Notes: a model not told the origin generated them from the sequence alone. Shown: positions 50,901 through 62,878, numbered from the stretch's first letter. The stretch is 64,000 nucleotides of DNA from Styela clava (GCF_964204865.1 NC_135254.1:11909001-11973000), one strand, 5' to 3'. Translations and numbers: made by a program.

Positions 50901-51619
50901 AATATAAATACCGTATATAATTAGAATAGCTGAACTTTTAATATTTTAATTTTTGAGCGAAAAAAGGCTCAGTAGATTTTTGTAAAAGTTTTTATTTTAA
51001 ACCGACAGATTTCAGCTTTGTTATTCAGATATTTTATATTGTTTCAGGTACTGGCAACGTAGCTGCAGGTTGGTCAATGTTGCACATGCGTCATAGAAAA
51101 CTCATGGTTATTTTCAACGCTTTGTCTAAAGATTGTTCAGGGTAAGTATGTTGTGCACTCTTCTTTTGCATTCAAATTGGACTTCATAAACAACATCCTT
51201 GCGTCGTCCTGCAATTGTCTACCATAATGCTAGAATGTAAATGCAATGTAGCTACTGTATATTGTTTCAGGTCCATGTCATCATGTGAGTTTGACGGCGG
51301 TTCCGGTCCTACTGTATCATCTACCACTAGTATGCCCTACACGACACAATGGCCAACAGCCACTGTATGGTCCACGGGTTCTCAGTGGCCAACCGGTACA
51401 CAGGACCCATCTTCGCAATATCCAACCTATGCAATGACAACCGATCATATGGGTTCATCCGACCCAATGGTTTCTACATCTGCCAATCCGTCTATGACTT
51501 CATCAGGTCCATCTGCTTTTGCATCTGCCACTCCGCCTTCGGCTTCATCCGGTGCAACTGCTCCTGCCAATCCGCCTATGACCTCGTCCGATTCACCTCC
51601 ACTGACAGGGGGCCCATAA
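35964..51619 (+). CDS. Secreted modular protein: EGF domains plus three copies of an unrecognised 11-Cys domain, about 1184 aa, 25 exons
   Basis: Exons (approximate): 35964-36060, 36383-36496, 36999-37112, 37399-37434, 38096-38207, 38651-38762, 39128-39354, 39805-39977, 41872-41991, 42679-42792, 42988-43023, 43400-43511, 43786-43897, 44273-44505, 45166-45338, 45447-45563, 45994-46026, 46315-46438, 47046-47154, 48590-48828, 49309-49475, 49827-49962, 50444-50745, 51048-51141, 51271-51619; total 3555 nt in frame. A signal peptide (MKFFLSTLVALALMGSVIG) precedes module A (two EGF domains, linker, 11-Cys domain, residues 33-328), module B (same, 329-628) and module C (one EGF, 629-891). A Cys-rich region (892-1070) and a Ser/Thr/Pro-rich tail follow. 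Exons 2-8 and 9-15 match in order, phase and nearly in length. N-glycosylation sequons are frequent. No transmembrane segment is seen. An alternative acceptor at 36376 would add two residues. Function unknown; extracellular matrix, mucus or egg-coat roles are guesses. Confidence 0.85.
39991..41403. mobile_element. Non-autonomous hAT element, 1413 bp, in intron 8 of the secreted protein gene
   Basis: Inverted termini CAGTGTTTCCCAACC and GGTTGGGAAACGCTG are flanked by TTCTAAAG on both sides (39983-39990 and 41404-41411). Repeated GAGTCCGC phrases occur near both ends. It contains no recognisable transposase. The insertion begins 13 nt after the last base of exon 8 (39977), leaving GTAAATTCTAAAG as the donor region. 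Confidence 0.9.
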
Positions 51620-51655
51620 GTAACTTATCACTCTCTTCCGAGGTAATTTTAAAAA

Positions 51656-51661
51656 AATAAA
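51656..51661 (+). promoter_or_regulatory. Polyadenylation signal AATAAA of the secreted protein gene
   Basis: Canonical hexamer 37 bp after the stop codon. Confidence 0.6.
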
Positions 51662-53229
51662 GGCGTCAAATGACCTGTTTTCAATAGCCACAAAAGCAAT
51701 TATTATAACATATAAAAATAAAAGGATAAAATATAACAAACGACATAAAGCCAAGAATAAGAAAAAATATAAGTTTAATCGCTATATTGATATCATTGCA
51801 GACAAACTTGTCTATAATGTTTAACTGGGATAATATGTTGGAATACTCAACAGCTGAAATATAACATCCTATCAATAAATATGACCCAATCATCAGTTTT
51901 ACGTATATCTCAAGTGTATATATATTTCACTCGGTATATTGCTTCCAAATCCAATTGATTCATTTTTATTTTCTCTTGCTTTTTCGACGAACATTATCAT
52001 AATAAACCTATCATTCTGCAATGCCCAAGACTAATCAACCTCTACCTGTCCTATTCCTCTACAGTACCGTCTGCTCAATTTTTGTATATAACATCGATTT
52101 TGCAATGTAGAGATCCTCCTGTACAAATTCAAACATGTCAATGGTTGCATGCACCATTCAATTTACATTCATCCAGGACATTTTTCGAAATGATTTATTC
52201 TGAAAGAAAATCTTAAACTTAATTCAAACAAGATGAGCCTTTGTCGTAGAGCGCAAGCCATGAATGCGACGATGTTATAACTAGTTCAATATATTCCTAT
52301 GCATGCCTGGTAAACTTCAATTCTGATATCGAGTTGAGTGAAACATTATTATGGAAATGTTTCGGATTCTAGATACATGTTATTTTACACTGGATACATC
52401 TGAGTATTTTTCTGTACCTTCATGTTTCTGTGTGCTATTTAGATATGTGAATCAGACCTCACAGCTTCACAATATACAGCTTTTAATGTAAAAACAAACA
52501 TTTTGAGTTTACCACGAAGGTTTCCAGTAAGTAATGTAGTGCTAATAAATAATCAAGTAAAAAGTGTTTGTTTCAATTTAGCATTTGGGATTTTCAGACG
52601 ATTATTCAACATGACTTGGAGAAACTTAAATAGTGAGATAGATTTAAATAGATAAGGAACAGCAGACAAATGGGGTAAAAACATGCAAAATGAATTTTAT
52701 AGTAAAATTGTCGGTACAGGTAACGCTCATGATTTAAATGAAACTAAATGGCGCTGAGGGGTAGTAAGCGTTTTTGAATAGATTCGTGAAGCAAGTTCAG
52801 ATAGAGGCAAAAAATCAGTCTGTCTACTCACCTATATTATATGAACACGAATCGTACATTTTGATGACTGAAAATGTCTTGCATCAGTAGCAATATTAAA
52901 ACCTCATAATTCCTACAAATGACGTAGAGTCAATCTATTTCAATATATATAAACTGATGGACTTACGTCGAAAGTCGCTACGTCGGGTGTTTAGAATGAA
53001 AATGTGCAATTCGCAAAAACGCGAAAATTTCGTTGCAATAAATTTCCTAAAAATAATAATAATCAAATGGTTTTGTATCGCCATCCTTTTGGTGACTGTT
53101 TATCACGTTTTCATAAAAAGTAGTTGACTATGTTGTGTTTTACCGTGCAAAGTAATCCAAGTCCGTTTTGGAGCTAAGAATAGAGTTATAATGACTAATT
53201 CATCCATCTAAATGTGAATATAAATGAAA
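51662..53229. other. No recognisable feature
   Basis: About 1.5 kb of AT-rich intergenic DNA without supported genes or repeats. Confidence 0.5.
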
Positions 53230-53234
53230 AATGA

Positions 53235-53600
53235 ACAAGGGAGCTATGCTCAAATATATGAACACGTAGCGCCACCCAGTGGCAATAATTTTGATGACGT
53301 CATAGCGAGAAAAAAAGTAATAGCCTTCTGGAGAAAAATTTTATCTTTAACCACTGAAAATATCAAAGCAATTGGTCCAGTATTCCAAGAGAAAAGCGAT
53401 TTTTCAAAAATGGAGACGGAGACAAATAACAATAACAACAAGAGAGCTATGCTCAAATATATGGACACGTAGAGTCACATAATTTTGATGACGTCATAGC
53501 GAAAAAAAAAGTAATAGCTTTCTGGAGAAAAATTTTTTCAAAGCAATTGGTCCAGTATTCGAAGAGAAAAGCGACTTTTTAAAAACGTGTCAAGCGGTAC
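53235..53600 (+). repeat. Repeat B, two tandem copies
   Basis: Each copy starts with GAGCTATGCTCAAATATATG and contains TTTTGATGACGTCATAGCGA, AGTAATAGC and AAAGCAATTGGTCCAGTATT followed by GAGAAAAGCGA. Copy 1 is about 53241-53410, copy 2 about 53441-53580. The second lacks a short internal segment. Copy 1 is followed by a CAATAACAACAA tail. A SINE-like retroposon is possible. Confidence 0.7.
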
Positions 53601-53656
53601 TGAGTTAGCAGTCAGGCAGCATCTTACCTGGACACTGTAGGCCATATACGGTAATT

Positions 53657-53679
53657 GATAGATAGATAGATAGATAGTT
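53657..53679. repeat. (GATA)n microsatellite
   Basis: Five or six GATA units followed by GTTTATTTCGAAA. On the minus strand this reads as an AATAAAC then (TATC)n tail, so it may mark the 3' end of a LINE lying in minus orientation in 53680-53830. Confidence 0.75.
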
Positions 53680-54784
53680 TATTTCGAAAACTCCATAACA
53701 AACCTAAATTTAAAATGGAGAATTCTGGAGGGCAAGCAAAACCTACAAAAAAGTTTAAAACATGAAGTATCTCATGTGCCTGCCCACCAGCACGCACACA
53801 AAAACACAAGCCCAATTAAATGAGGCTTGGGCCAAACTTAAAAAACAAAATACACGATAGTAATAAACTTTCGGGCTGTTGTACTCTCTTTCAACAATTA
53901 CGTTGATAATGACCAATACCTACAACCTCATGCAAAGATAATGTGGGGAGTGGAATGTAATAAATTTGCGACGATAGTCATACTCATGAAGCCATGAAAG
54001 CTTTAAGAAAAACCAAGCCATGAAAAACTACACTGATTGCTAGATTGGGCATTGCGGAAAAGGTGATAAGTGGTTTAATATACAAACAAACGCAAAACCA
54101 TGGCGGCAAATTCGGTGTGCGGACACTCGTAAAAGCAATTATTAGGAAAAACACTAATCACACGTGAGCAGGTCTGTAGCCTAATACATTGACGTGGCCA
54201 ACATTGTTAAAACAGTACCGGTATACACACAGAGAGAACAAATCAAAAATATGCCACTAAATGAATGTTTGAAAATGTTACACTGTAAGTTACACTGCAA
54301 ACTATTTACACATATATAGTTGAATACTCAGTATTCAAGCGGAATTTCTAGAAATAGCAGTATATCATACTCTTTGTCACAAAATAAAATATCTGAATCA
54401 ATCCCTGTTGTATTCATCTTTCGATTCTGTTATGATGTCCGTATGTTGCCTTTATGCTGCCATGTAATTTCATATTTCGGCCTTTACTTGTTGATATTCC
54501 TTAAGTGCTGGTTCATTGTTGTCAATCTAATCTTTCTGCGCCGTTCAAAAATGCGACCGCAGCCGACGACTACCAAACACAAACTTTAAATCCAATCTTT
54601 TATCCATAAACTTCTTTAATTCCGGTGGATGGGCCTTGGTCATGTTGATATCACGAGATACAAATCTAATAGTAAATACCGAAACACACAGCGCGTAGCA
54701 TTCTCAGTCCAACAGCATTGATTGATCTTTCATCTAACAGAGCAACAAAAACACGTCCGACCCAGACGGCAGTCTGGCAGAAGT
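53680..54784. other. No supported gene
   Basis: Intergenic, possibly the antisense 3' part of a degraded LINE at its left end. No reverse transcriptase motif is visible. Confidence 0.35.
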
Positions 54785-55390
54785 GATCACAGAACAGTTG
54801 TTCCCTTGCAAATTTTATGTTGTTTACACTTTAGGACAGATAATTGATCACAGAACAATTCTTCCCTTTCAAATTTTATGTTGTTTCCAGTAGACTCTCA
54901 TCAAAATAAACAAATATAGTAGGCTACAAGTGCTACAACGCTTGCATTACTGCACTGGTAGGACCGTGAAAGAATAAGTTACGGTAATTTCATTGTGGTA
55001 AGACACCGGTACCGGCACCAGTACCAGTATCGTACTTACGTACTGAGCTACCAGTACCGGTTAGCAGTCAGCCAGCATCTTACCTGTACACTGTAGGCCA
55101 TATACGGTAATTGATCACAGAACAGTTGTTCCCTTGCAAATTTTATGTTGTTTACACTTTAGGACAGATAATTGATCACAGAACAATTCTTCCCTTTCAA
55201 ATTTTATGTTGTTTCCAGTAGACTCTCATCAAAATAAACAAATATAGTAGGCTACAAGTGCTACAACGCTTGCATTACTGCACTGGTAGGACCGTGAAAG
55301 AATAAGTTACGGTAATTTCATTGTGGTAAGACTCCGGTACCGGCACCAGTACCAGTATCGTACTTACGTACTGAGCTACCAGTACCGGTA
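54785..55390. repeat. Recent tandem duplication, 328-bp period
   Basis: About 278 bp starting at GATCACAGAACAGTTGTTCC (54785) is repeated almost unchanged from 55113. Each unit itself contains two diverged 65-bp copies of a GATCACAGAACA...AAATTTTATGTTGTTT segment. Units are joined by CAGCATCTTACCTG...GGCCATATACGGTAATT, a phrase also present at 53616-53655. The segment is rich in ACCGGTACC and GTACCAGTA motifs. Confidence 0.85.
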
Positions 55391-55675
55391 CCGAACCTGT
55401 AGGTCTGATATTCCGTTCCGCATACGATAGGCTATAAAACTTGCATTGCAGCATTAGTAATACCGCGGAAGGAATAAGTCAATTTCACTGCGTTACGGTA
55501 CCTGTATGGCAACTTACCAGTACCGACCTACAGTAGCTGTAGTACTGAGCAAGACAATCGATCGCGAAACCGCTTGAAATAAGTGTAAAACAGTGTTCCC
55601 ATGAGTAAAAATAAATACCGCGAAATTTTGTATGAAATATCATATCTCATAGGATTCATATAAAATTTAAGAATA
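55391..55675. other. No supported gene
   Basis: Spacer with further TACCGGTAC-like motifs near 55497-55540. Confidence 0.35.
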
Positions 55676-55677
55676 AA

Positions 55678-55818
55678 CAAAAGCAATAGCCTTCTAGCGA
55701 AAAAATTAATCTTTAACCACTGAAAATTTCAAAGCAATTGGTCCAGTATTCGAAGAGAAAAGCGACTTTTTGAAAACGTGTCAAAGAACAAGAACAAGAA
55801 CAACAACAACAACATAAT
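55678..55818 (+). repeat. Repeat B, third (5'-truncated) copy with (AAC)n tail
   Basis: Matches 53330-53410 and 53500-53580: AATAGCCTTCTAG, CTTTAACCACTGAAAAT, AAAGCAATTGGTCCAGTATT and GAGAAAAGCGACTTTTT. It ends in AACAACAACAACAACATAAT directly against the left terminus of the large transposon. Confidence 0.75.
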
Positions 55819-56330
55819 TAGGCCATGGGCCGAAAGCCGTACGGTGTCGGTTGGTGGTGACTGTTTGGGGGGAATGTCAACTTTGTATCATTCGATTCAG
55901 AAATGATTCCTGATTACGGTAAACTAAAGTTGACATCCTCAAAGTGGAGCAATTACGCGCAAGAGGCGCCGAAACTTGCCTTGTCGCGCCATCTTAATCG
56001 GATTAATGACGTAAAAAATCTTTCGTCACGCTTGGTTGGTTTGCGAATAAAAACGTAAAATAGACGTATTTTGTAATTCTTATTTTATATGTTTTAATAT
56101 TTTCCAATTTATATAACTTTTTTTTAATTGTAATACCGTTTAAAAACAACCAGATGTGAACGTTTACGCGCAATTTTGTAATAAATCTCCGCTATCCGTC
56201 GCTATCGTTGCTAGGCTACGGGCGAAGCCGCCGACTGTCGTCTGCCAGTAGTTCGACTGCTATTATTTTTACGTTCCGTTTCAGGTTCAGTGTTCGGTGA
56301 TTTCAATGAGATTCCGATAGATATTAAACT

Positions 56331-59300
56331 ATGTCAGAAACCACATGCTGTATACACTACCACGACTGCGACGATGGCCTTTTGACTGAGATATCGATCA
56401 AAAGTTGTAAAAGGATATGGTATAGTTCATTAGCCTGGAAAGATTTGGAATGTGAGGTAGATAAAGAAATAGCAATAAATATTTTGAAGTTGGATGAAGA
56501 TATTCTTAAAACTAAGCAATGCCACAAAAAATGTTACTCAAAGTTCACGAACATAACAAGAATTAACAGAGCTCGTTCTAAAAAGAAGCCCATAGACACC
56601 GAAAATAGATCTGAATTAGGAATCAAGCCAAAAAGAACTTCAAGCGAAATTTTTGCAGATATTGGTAACAAATTTGCAAGACGGAATAAGAATGTTCTTT
56701 CCAAAAAATGCATTATATGCAGAAAAGAAAAATTTATTAAAAGACATAAAGCACATTCAAGAGAAAAACTGTCATGTTGCGAATATTCGTCTGGTAAGAT
56801 TTTTTCAGATAATTCAGTATAGATGAGGGGGTCTGGCATGGATATATCATTTATTTTAACCAGGCCGTGGGTTGAACACTAATTCAATATTCTTGTTGCA
56901 AATTCATAAATAACGCTATAAGGTAATTTATATAATCCAGGCAGTTTATAATTGAGTGTCAGGATGAGTAACATGTATGAGTTTGTTGTATAGCTGATTT
57001 TTAGGCACACATAATAGAATTCGAATAACATATCAATTTAGTTATTGATGTTAAAGCATTTGTTTAGTATAGCAACGCACATGTATTACATGATTTTAAT
57101 TTAAAAGTTCGAGAGAGATTTCTCATTTTAGTTCCATACTGATGTAGGCAATATTTTATTTCAGGTGGCCTTTTCTACGAAGCTGCCCTGGCAAGAAACG
57201 ATGAGTCTGTATTGGTGCAAATCAGAAATAGAGACTTGGTAGCGATCGAAGTGCGATATCATCCGTCGTGCTATAAAGAATACATAAAAATACTAACAAT
57301 CAAACCAATATCTTCGTCAAATATCAACAACGAAAATGTATACACCAAACATTTTGAAAATTTTTGCACATCTGTTGTTAACTCTATAATAATAGAAAAT
57401 GGAAATCCAATTACACTCATTAAATTGAAGCAGTTGTTCGTAGAATTTGTCGCCAAGGATGGCCTGTACATAGATAGTGACCTACAAACGTCATATTTTA
57501 AGCAAAAGCTGAAAACATGTTTACCAGCATTACTTTTTTTACGACCATCAATGCGCAGAAAAAGCGAAATTGTGTATTCACCGGAAAGCAAAAAACTCAT
57601 CGCAGAATATTTGGAAAGTTTGGAAATAAATGGAAATGACTATCATTACGATGAAACATCTCAAGTAGATTTTATATCCGAAGTCAAACGAGACATGTAT
57701 AGATCTGCCATTTTCCTGAAGAATGTAATCAAAAATTACGAAGGATGTGAAAAGACCTGGCCACCAACATCATCGGATTTCGAACTTCGTAATTTACAGA
57801 AAAGCATCCCAGTAGAACTTTATAATTTTTAGCATGGATGGTAGGAGCAAGTGAAGATATTAGCAACGAAGGATTCCTAAATGTCTCTGAATTCTACAAC
57901 ATAAGGTTAGTTTCGCTTGCCCAAGATGTCATCTATCTGGCTTCAAGGGGTAGAAAACAAACACCGAAACACTTAGCGTTAGGAATGACAGTTAGGCATT
58001 GGACCGGTTCTTCTCGACTTATAGAATTGCTCCACGGCCTTGGCCACTCGGCATCCCATTCTGTTGTGCTGGAGCATGATACTGCATTGACCGAATTGCA
58101 ACTGCAAAAACACACGATTGTTCCCGATGGGTTTCTACCGCGCATTCCGTCAACAATTGTTTGGGATAATAATGATTTCAATGAAGAGACAAAATCTGGA
58201 GAAGGAACGACACATAATACAAATGGAATTTTAATACAGGTTAGAGAAACTGTTGTTGCCTCTCAATCACGAGAAAAACTTGCAAAATCTAAGCGACGTT
58301 CTGTTCCAACTCGATCGGAATTCATAACTCCGTACCGGGGTTCAAAGACTTCCGAACCTGCTAAGATTTCAAAAGAAATTATGTATTCCACTGCCTGTTC
58401 TACGATAACTTCCAAATATTTGAACATAGATCTTGCATACGTACTTCTTAAACTCCCAGAAGTTTCAAAAACAGTTGTTCCGGGCTGGACTGCTTTTAAT
58501 ACCATTCTTAATAAAAGTGCTGCCCGTGTGTCGAATATTGGATACTTGCCGGTTATCGACGCACCATCTACAGATATATCAACAATTAACACAGTACTCG
58601 AAAAAAGTGTTGCTATTGCTGATGAACTTGACTTACACTCTGTTGTGGTGGTATTTGATCAGGCCATATACGCTAAGGCCCAAAAAATACGTTGGAGCAA
58701 TCCACTTTTCTACAAAAGATTGGTTTTGCGACTTGGAGAGTTCCATACATGCATGTCATTCCTCTCTGTAATTGGAAAACGATACGAAAGCTCTGGTCTA
58801 TCGGATATATTAATAGAGTCCCGTGTCGTTGCTCCAGGTTCCATTAATAGTATAATGCATGGTCGCCATTACAATAGGAGTATTCGAGCCCACAAACTCG
58901 TGTTTGAGGCGTTGCATAGGATGCGGTGGAACGTATTCATCAAAAACCAATCATTGCAAAGCAAAGCCAAGGTTTTCGATTTGGCATCAAAGCTGAATAA
59001 TGCTTATACAGACCCTCAACTATTCAAACAAATATGTGAAAGCAAAGAAGTGAGGAGTCTAATGGTGGATTATCAGCTTTTTATAGAGCATCAGAGCAAG
59101 ATGAATAAAACATTTAGTTTATGGAGTTCTTATATCGATATGGTTGAACTTCTGCTGCAATTTATTCGCGCTACTAGAGACGGCTTATGGGATCTCCATC
59201 TTGCTACACTTCATAAAATGCTACCCTGGTTTTTTGCATATGATCATATCAATTATGCGAGATATGTCTCAGTCTATTTGTCTGAAATGGAAAATTTGTC

Positions 59301-61383
59301 ATCAAGTCATCCTGAAATATATCAGTATTTAAAGCAGGGAAATTTTTCCGTACAGCGTCATGCTCAATATGGTTTCAGCCAAATTGCCTGCGATCAATTA
59401 ATTGAGCAAACTTTGAACAGAGATTCTAAAACCCGAGGAGGAATTCGTGGGCTATCTTTAAACAAAAATGCTGTAAATAGATGGCTTCTATCACACCATC
59501 AACGCGCTCTTATTTCTATGGCATGCAGGGAAATGGCTGGAAAAGATTCTACTAGACGACAACGCAAAGACCTTGATTCTGCTAACTCAATCAGAGATGA
59601 ACAAAACGTGCAATCAATAGTCGATACGGTGACCTTCATGACCGACCCGTTTGATTTAGAATGCGACTCTCTGATGAACCTTTCTTCGGGGTCCGTTGCA
59701 TCAGATGCTATTAAAATGGATATGGAAGACGCATTTAGACTGGGAAAAAACAACGCAGATTTATTTTGCCAAAACCGAATTCTTGCTAATTCAACTGTAA
59801 GTATATTTACTCCTATAAAACAGCTAAAATTAAAAACATTTGCTTCGGGTAGCGCCAAAATTAACGAAAAAGTACCACACTTCTCTAAAAAATCAGAAGA
59901 TAATTTCTATAGGCTTCTACTTATTGGAAAATCGAAAAATATAGAACTGCAAGAAATGCTAGAATATCCATTAACTGCTATCCCCGCATCTATTGGATCA
60001 CCAAACGGAACGCCGGTGAGAACTAATAAAGCCAGGCTCTTGCACGAATTGGAAAATAGTGTGCCAGAAGTATTAGTCAAATCATATCCATTGAATGCAG
60101 CTCTTGTAATAGATGGTATGGCTTTATTGCAATCTTTGAATAATATTCCGGAAACTTTTGGAAGACTCTTAAATATGATTTTCGACAGAATAATTAATAT
60201 GGCAAAGTCTTACAATTGTAACAGGGTTGACTTTGTGTGTGACACTTATCCAGATATTAGCATAAAAAATTTTGAAAGGTGTCGAAGATCATCGAATGAA
60301 AGCGAAATCATCAAAATAGTAGGATTGGAACAAAAAACGCCTAAACAGTTTAAAAAGTTTTTGTTTTCCGGCAAGAATAAGGAGGCTCTTGTAGAATTTT
60401 TAATTTCGTTTGCTCCGAATTATCAACCTTCATGTTCTGTAGGGAAAATGAAAATTTTTATCGGCCACGGTGCTGAGTGTCACTGCATCAATTTCAGGCA
60501 ATTCCAGCTTTGCGTATCGGGCGAGCCTTCTTTGGTCAACGATCACGAAGAAGCAGATACCAAGCTTTTATTACACGCAAAGCATTGTTCATCGGAATTT
60601 AACGACGTAATTATTAACAGTCCTGATACCGATGTATTGATATTGTCATTGGCACATTCTTCCGATATTGGATGTAATTTGTATTTTTTAACGGGAAGTG
60701 GTTCGCAGTCCAGGATGTTATCAATCAGAAAAATGGTTAACTACTTCGGAAATGTCTTTTGCAAAGCTATTCTGGGTCTACATGTATTTAGCGGATGTGA
60801 CACCATTAGCGCTTTCCGTGGAAAGGGAAAAGTGAAGGGTATGCGACATTTATTGAAATCAAAAGAATTCATACAAGCTTTTTCAAAGTTAGGAGATCAG
60901 TGGTACATTCCAGAAAATATTTATATTCAACTTTCAAAGTTTGTTTGCACTCTTTATGGTTACTCTGATGAGATGTCTGTTAACAAAGTACGTTTTGAAA
61001 TATTTCAAAATAAATCGTTAGACGAACCCTGTATGCCCCCATCTGATGATGCTATCGTACTCCATTCAGCACGTGCAAACTACCAATGTGCCATACACAG
61101 AAGAGCACTGCAAAATTTTATATCTGCTCCAAATCCTGATGACCACGGATGGATAGTAAATGATAGCAATATAAATATTAAATGGATTTCAAAACAAATT
61201 GCCCCAAACTCAGTGCTAAACCATTCTAAATGCAGATGCGCCAAATTAAATTGCAAGAGCAGCAAATGCCCTTGTGTGAAGTCAGGGTTTTCATGCTCCA
61301 GTTTGTGCAGCTGCAACGATTGTAGCAACGCGGATGTCATACGTGAGGAAGACGATGATATTAATATCGAAATATGGTTTTAA
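56331..61383 (+). pseudogene. Transposase/nuclease of the large transposon, two exons, one apparent 1-nt frameshift
   Basis: Exon 1 is 56331-56793 and exon 2 begins at 57165, joined by a GT-AG intron. Exon 1 encodes a Cys/His-rich N-terminus (TCCIHYHDC, KTKQCHKKCY, KKCIICRKEKF) likely to bind zinc. Exon 2 runs to TAG at 57830-57832; the frame resumes at once one base later and stays open for 1181 codons to 61383. One missing T in the T run at 57826-57830 explains the break, so the intact protein would be about 1560 aa. In the long part: GTTHNTNGI, VVVFDQAIYAKA, then a PIN/FEN-like block ALVIDGMALLQSL (near 755), VDFVCDTYPD, HEEADTKLLLHA (near 902), SPDTDVLIL (near 926) and FSGCDTISAFRGKGK (near 985). 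A C-terminal CXC (tesmin/TSO1-like) cysteine cluster follows (near 1130-1165). Similar large proteins are widespread in invertebrate genomes. Confidence 0.8.
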
Positions 61384-61860
61384 CTTTCATGAAGTCCATC
61401 CCAAACAACTAAAATAGTGACATACATTCATTATACGAGATGACGAGCACGAATTATTTCAATTTAAACATATTCAATAGTGATTATGCACCATATTAGC
61501 CGCTTGCTTGTTCATTTTTTATATTTTAATTGCTTTTTTTTGCAATTCTTACAATTGTTATAGTAAATTTTATAGCAGGTGGGACATGAGAAATATTTTG
61601 CCTTTTGTTTTTTTATTATTTCTGGCCAAACGCGCTCTTGCTCTCTCTGCACTCGTTTTGTGTTCTTTTCATAGCATAGTGTTTTTTAATGTTTAGTTTT
61701 GCCATAATCAGTTTTGTTACTTTTACGGAAGAATATGCCATAAAAAAACTAGTTTTGAAATATCCGTTTCTGTGTGTATCGATAGGAAACAGCAGGTATG
61801 GTCATTGCAGATTACTTAGTCTCCGCACAATAACAGAAAAAAAAATGTTGAAAAGCAGTT

Positions 61861-62047
61861 ATGACGTCACATTTGACCAAAGAGCAAATTGTGACGTCAC
61901 CTGTACCAAAACTCACCCCTCAAAAATTTTATTTTACGAATCCGTCAAAGGTTTCGGTATTGGACGTACAAATCTCAGGTTTAAGTAGAATATTATATGG
62001 TATATATGGGTTGAGAGGGCATGTGACGTCATCGTTAATTGTGACGT
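61861..62047. promoter_or_regulatory. Subterminal TGACGTCA repeats of the large transposon
   Basis: ATGACGTCAC (61861), GTGACGTCAC (61891), GTGACGTCAT (62022) and the variant GTGACGTAAT (62041) lie within 330 bp of the right terminus. Related ATGACGTAAA and TCGTCACG phrases occur near the left end at 56006-56030. Repeated subterminal motifs of this kind usually serve as transposase binding sites. The same octamer is also a CREB/ATF site. Confidence 0.55.
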
Positions 62048-62194
62048 AATGCTCCACTTTGGAGATGTCAACTTTTTATATTTAGTAAATTAGGCTTATA
62101 GCTTTTTGACCCACCAAAATTTAGGTTCCCCCTCGAGGGTCACCACGAACTCGATTTTTAAGCGCTTTACAGATTTCGGCCCATGGCCTAAATA

Positions 62195-62280
62195 TTGAAA
62201 CGATCGTTATGTCCACTACGTGTCCAATAACAACAAAATTTTGAAACGAACGTTATGGCCACTAAACGTGTCCAATAACT
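62195..62280. repeat. 46-bp-period short tandem repeat
   Basis: Two copies of TTGAAACGATCGTTATGTCC followed by ACTA(AA)CGTGTCCAATAAC, at 62195-62231 and 62241-62279, immediately after the right terminus of the large transposon. Confidence 0.8.
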
Positions 62281-62878
62281 CTTGTGCGAAGACTTGATTT
62301 ATGATAGGACAATATAACATTACAAATACTGTGCCCTCAATAGACATTAATCACACTGTTAAGCATGTTAAGTATAACATTAAAGTATTCTAGGCGGATT
62401 TGCTGAAGCATGTTCAGTCATTGCTTGATTGTGCGAATACCTGAGTCAGATGCGCGTGTGTGATGCTTATGATTATAATGGAATCTGTTCGTTAATTGCA
62501 ACATGACGCAAACATTGTCACAAGATTTGGCGTTCATTGATGATTTAAATATGGAAATTTTGATTTTATCGTCATTTGGATAAGAAGACAACAAAGAACT
62601 AATGTGAGTAAAAGTTTCTAATATGATTTTCTTCAGTTTGTATTGATGGAAAAATCAGGTGTTTTGCAGATTGAACTGAAAACTCAGTAACTATATCAAC
62701 TATACTAAGCATCTGTTTGCGAATAAATAAACTATCGATTATAGAAATAGAATAACTCATGGGAAAAAGAACATTCCTTGAATTTTCTTATTGCAGAGGC
62801 TTTGAAAAATCTCATATGCAAGTGTTTCATGTAGTGAATCATGAAGCCTTGTTACAAGGTTGTATTCACCATTTAAAG
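62281..62878. other. No recognisable feature
   Basis: About 600 bp of AT-rich intergenic DNA. Confidence 0.45.

Larger units (their letters stand above)
55819..62190 (+). mobile_element. Large DNA transposon (Academ-like), 6372 bp, near-complete
   Basis: Inverted termini TAGGCCATGGGCCGAAA and TTTCGGCCCATGGCCTA are flanked by AAT on both sides (55816-55818 and 62191-62193), a 3-bp target duplication. Further in, AAGTTGACATCCTCAAAGTG then GAGCAATTACG on the left pairs with the reverse complement of the region at 62040-62075 on the right, so the inverted similarity extends over about 100 bp or more with gaps. The body carries one two-exon gene for a large zinc-binding, nuclease-like protein. 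A 3-bp duplication, big multidomain protein and FEN/XPG-like nuclease motifs suggest the Academ superfamily; that name is my inference and less certain than the element's existence. Confidence 0.8.

Noticed and set aside
51349-51660. 103-codon frame overlapping the Ser/Thr/Pro tail
   Set aside because: Alternate-frame shadow of the repetitive tail exon; the splice-compatible frame encodes the mucin-like tail.
53224-53472. 82-codon frame in repeat B
   Set aside because: The sequence is repetitive and the frame is not kept between copies.
61861-62047. TGACGTCA sites as a host enhancer
   Set aside because: They lie inside the transposon near its end, so transposase binding is the simpler explanation; host CREB regulation kept only as a side possibility.
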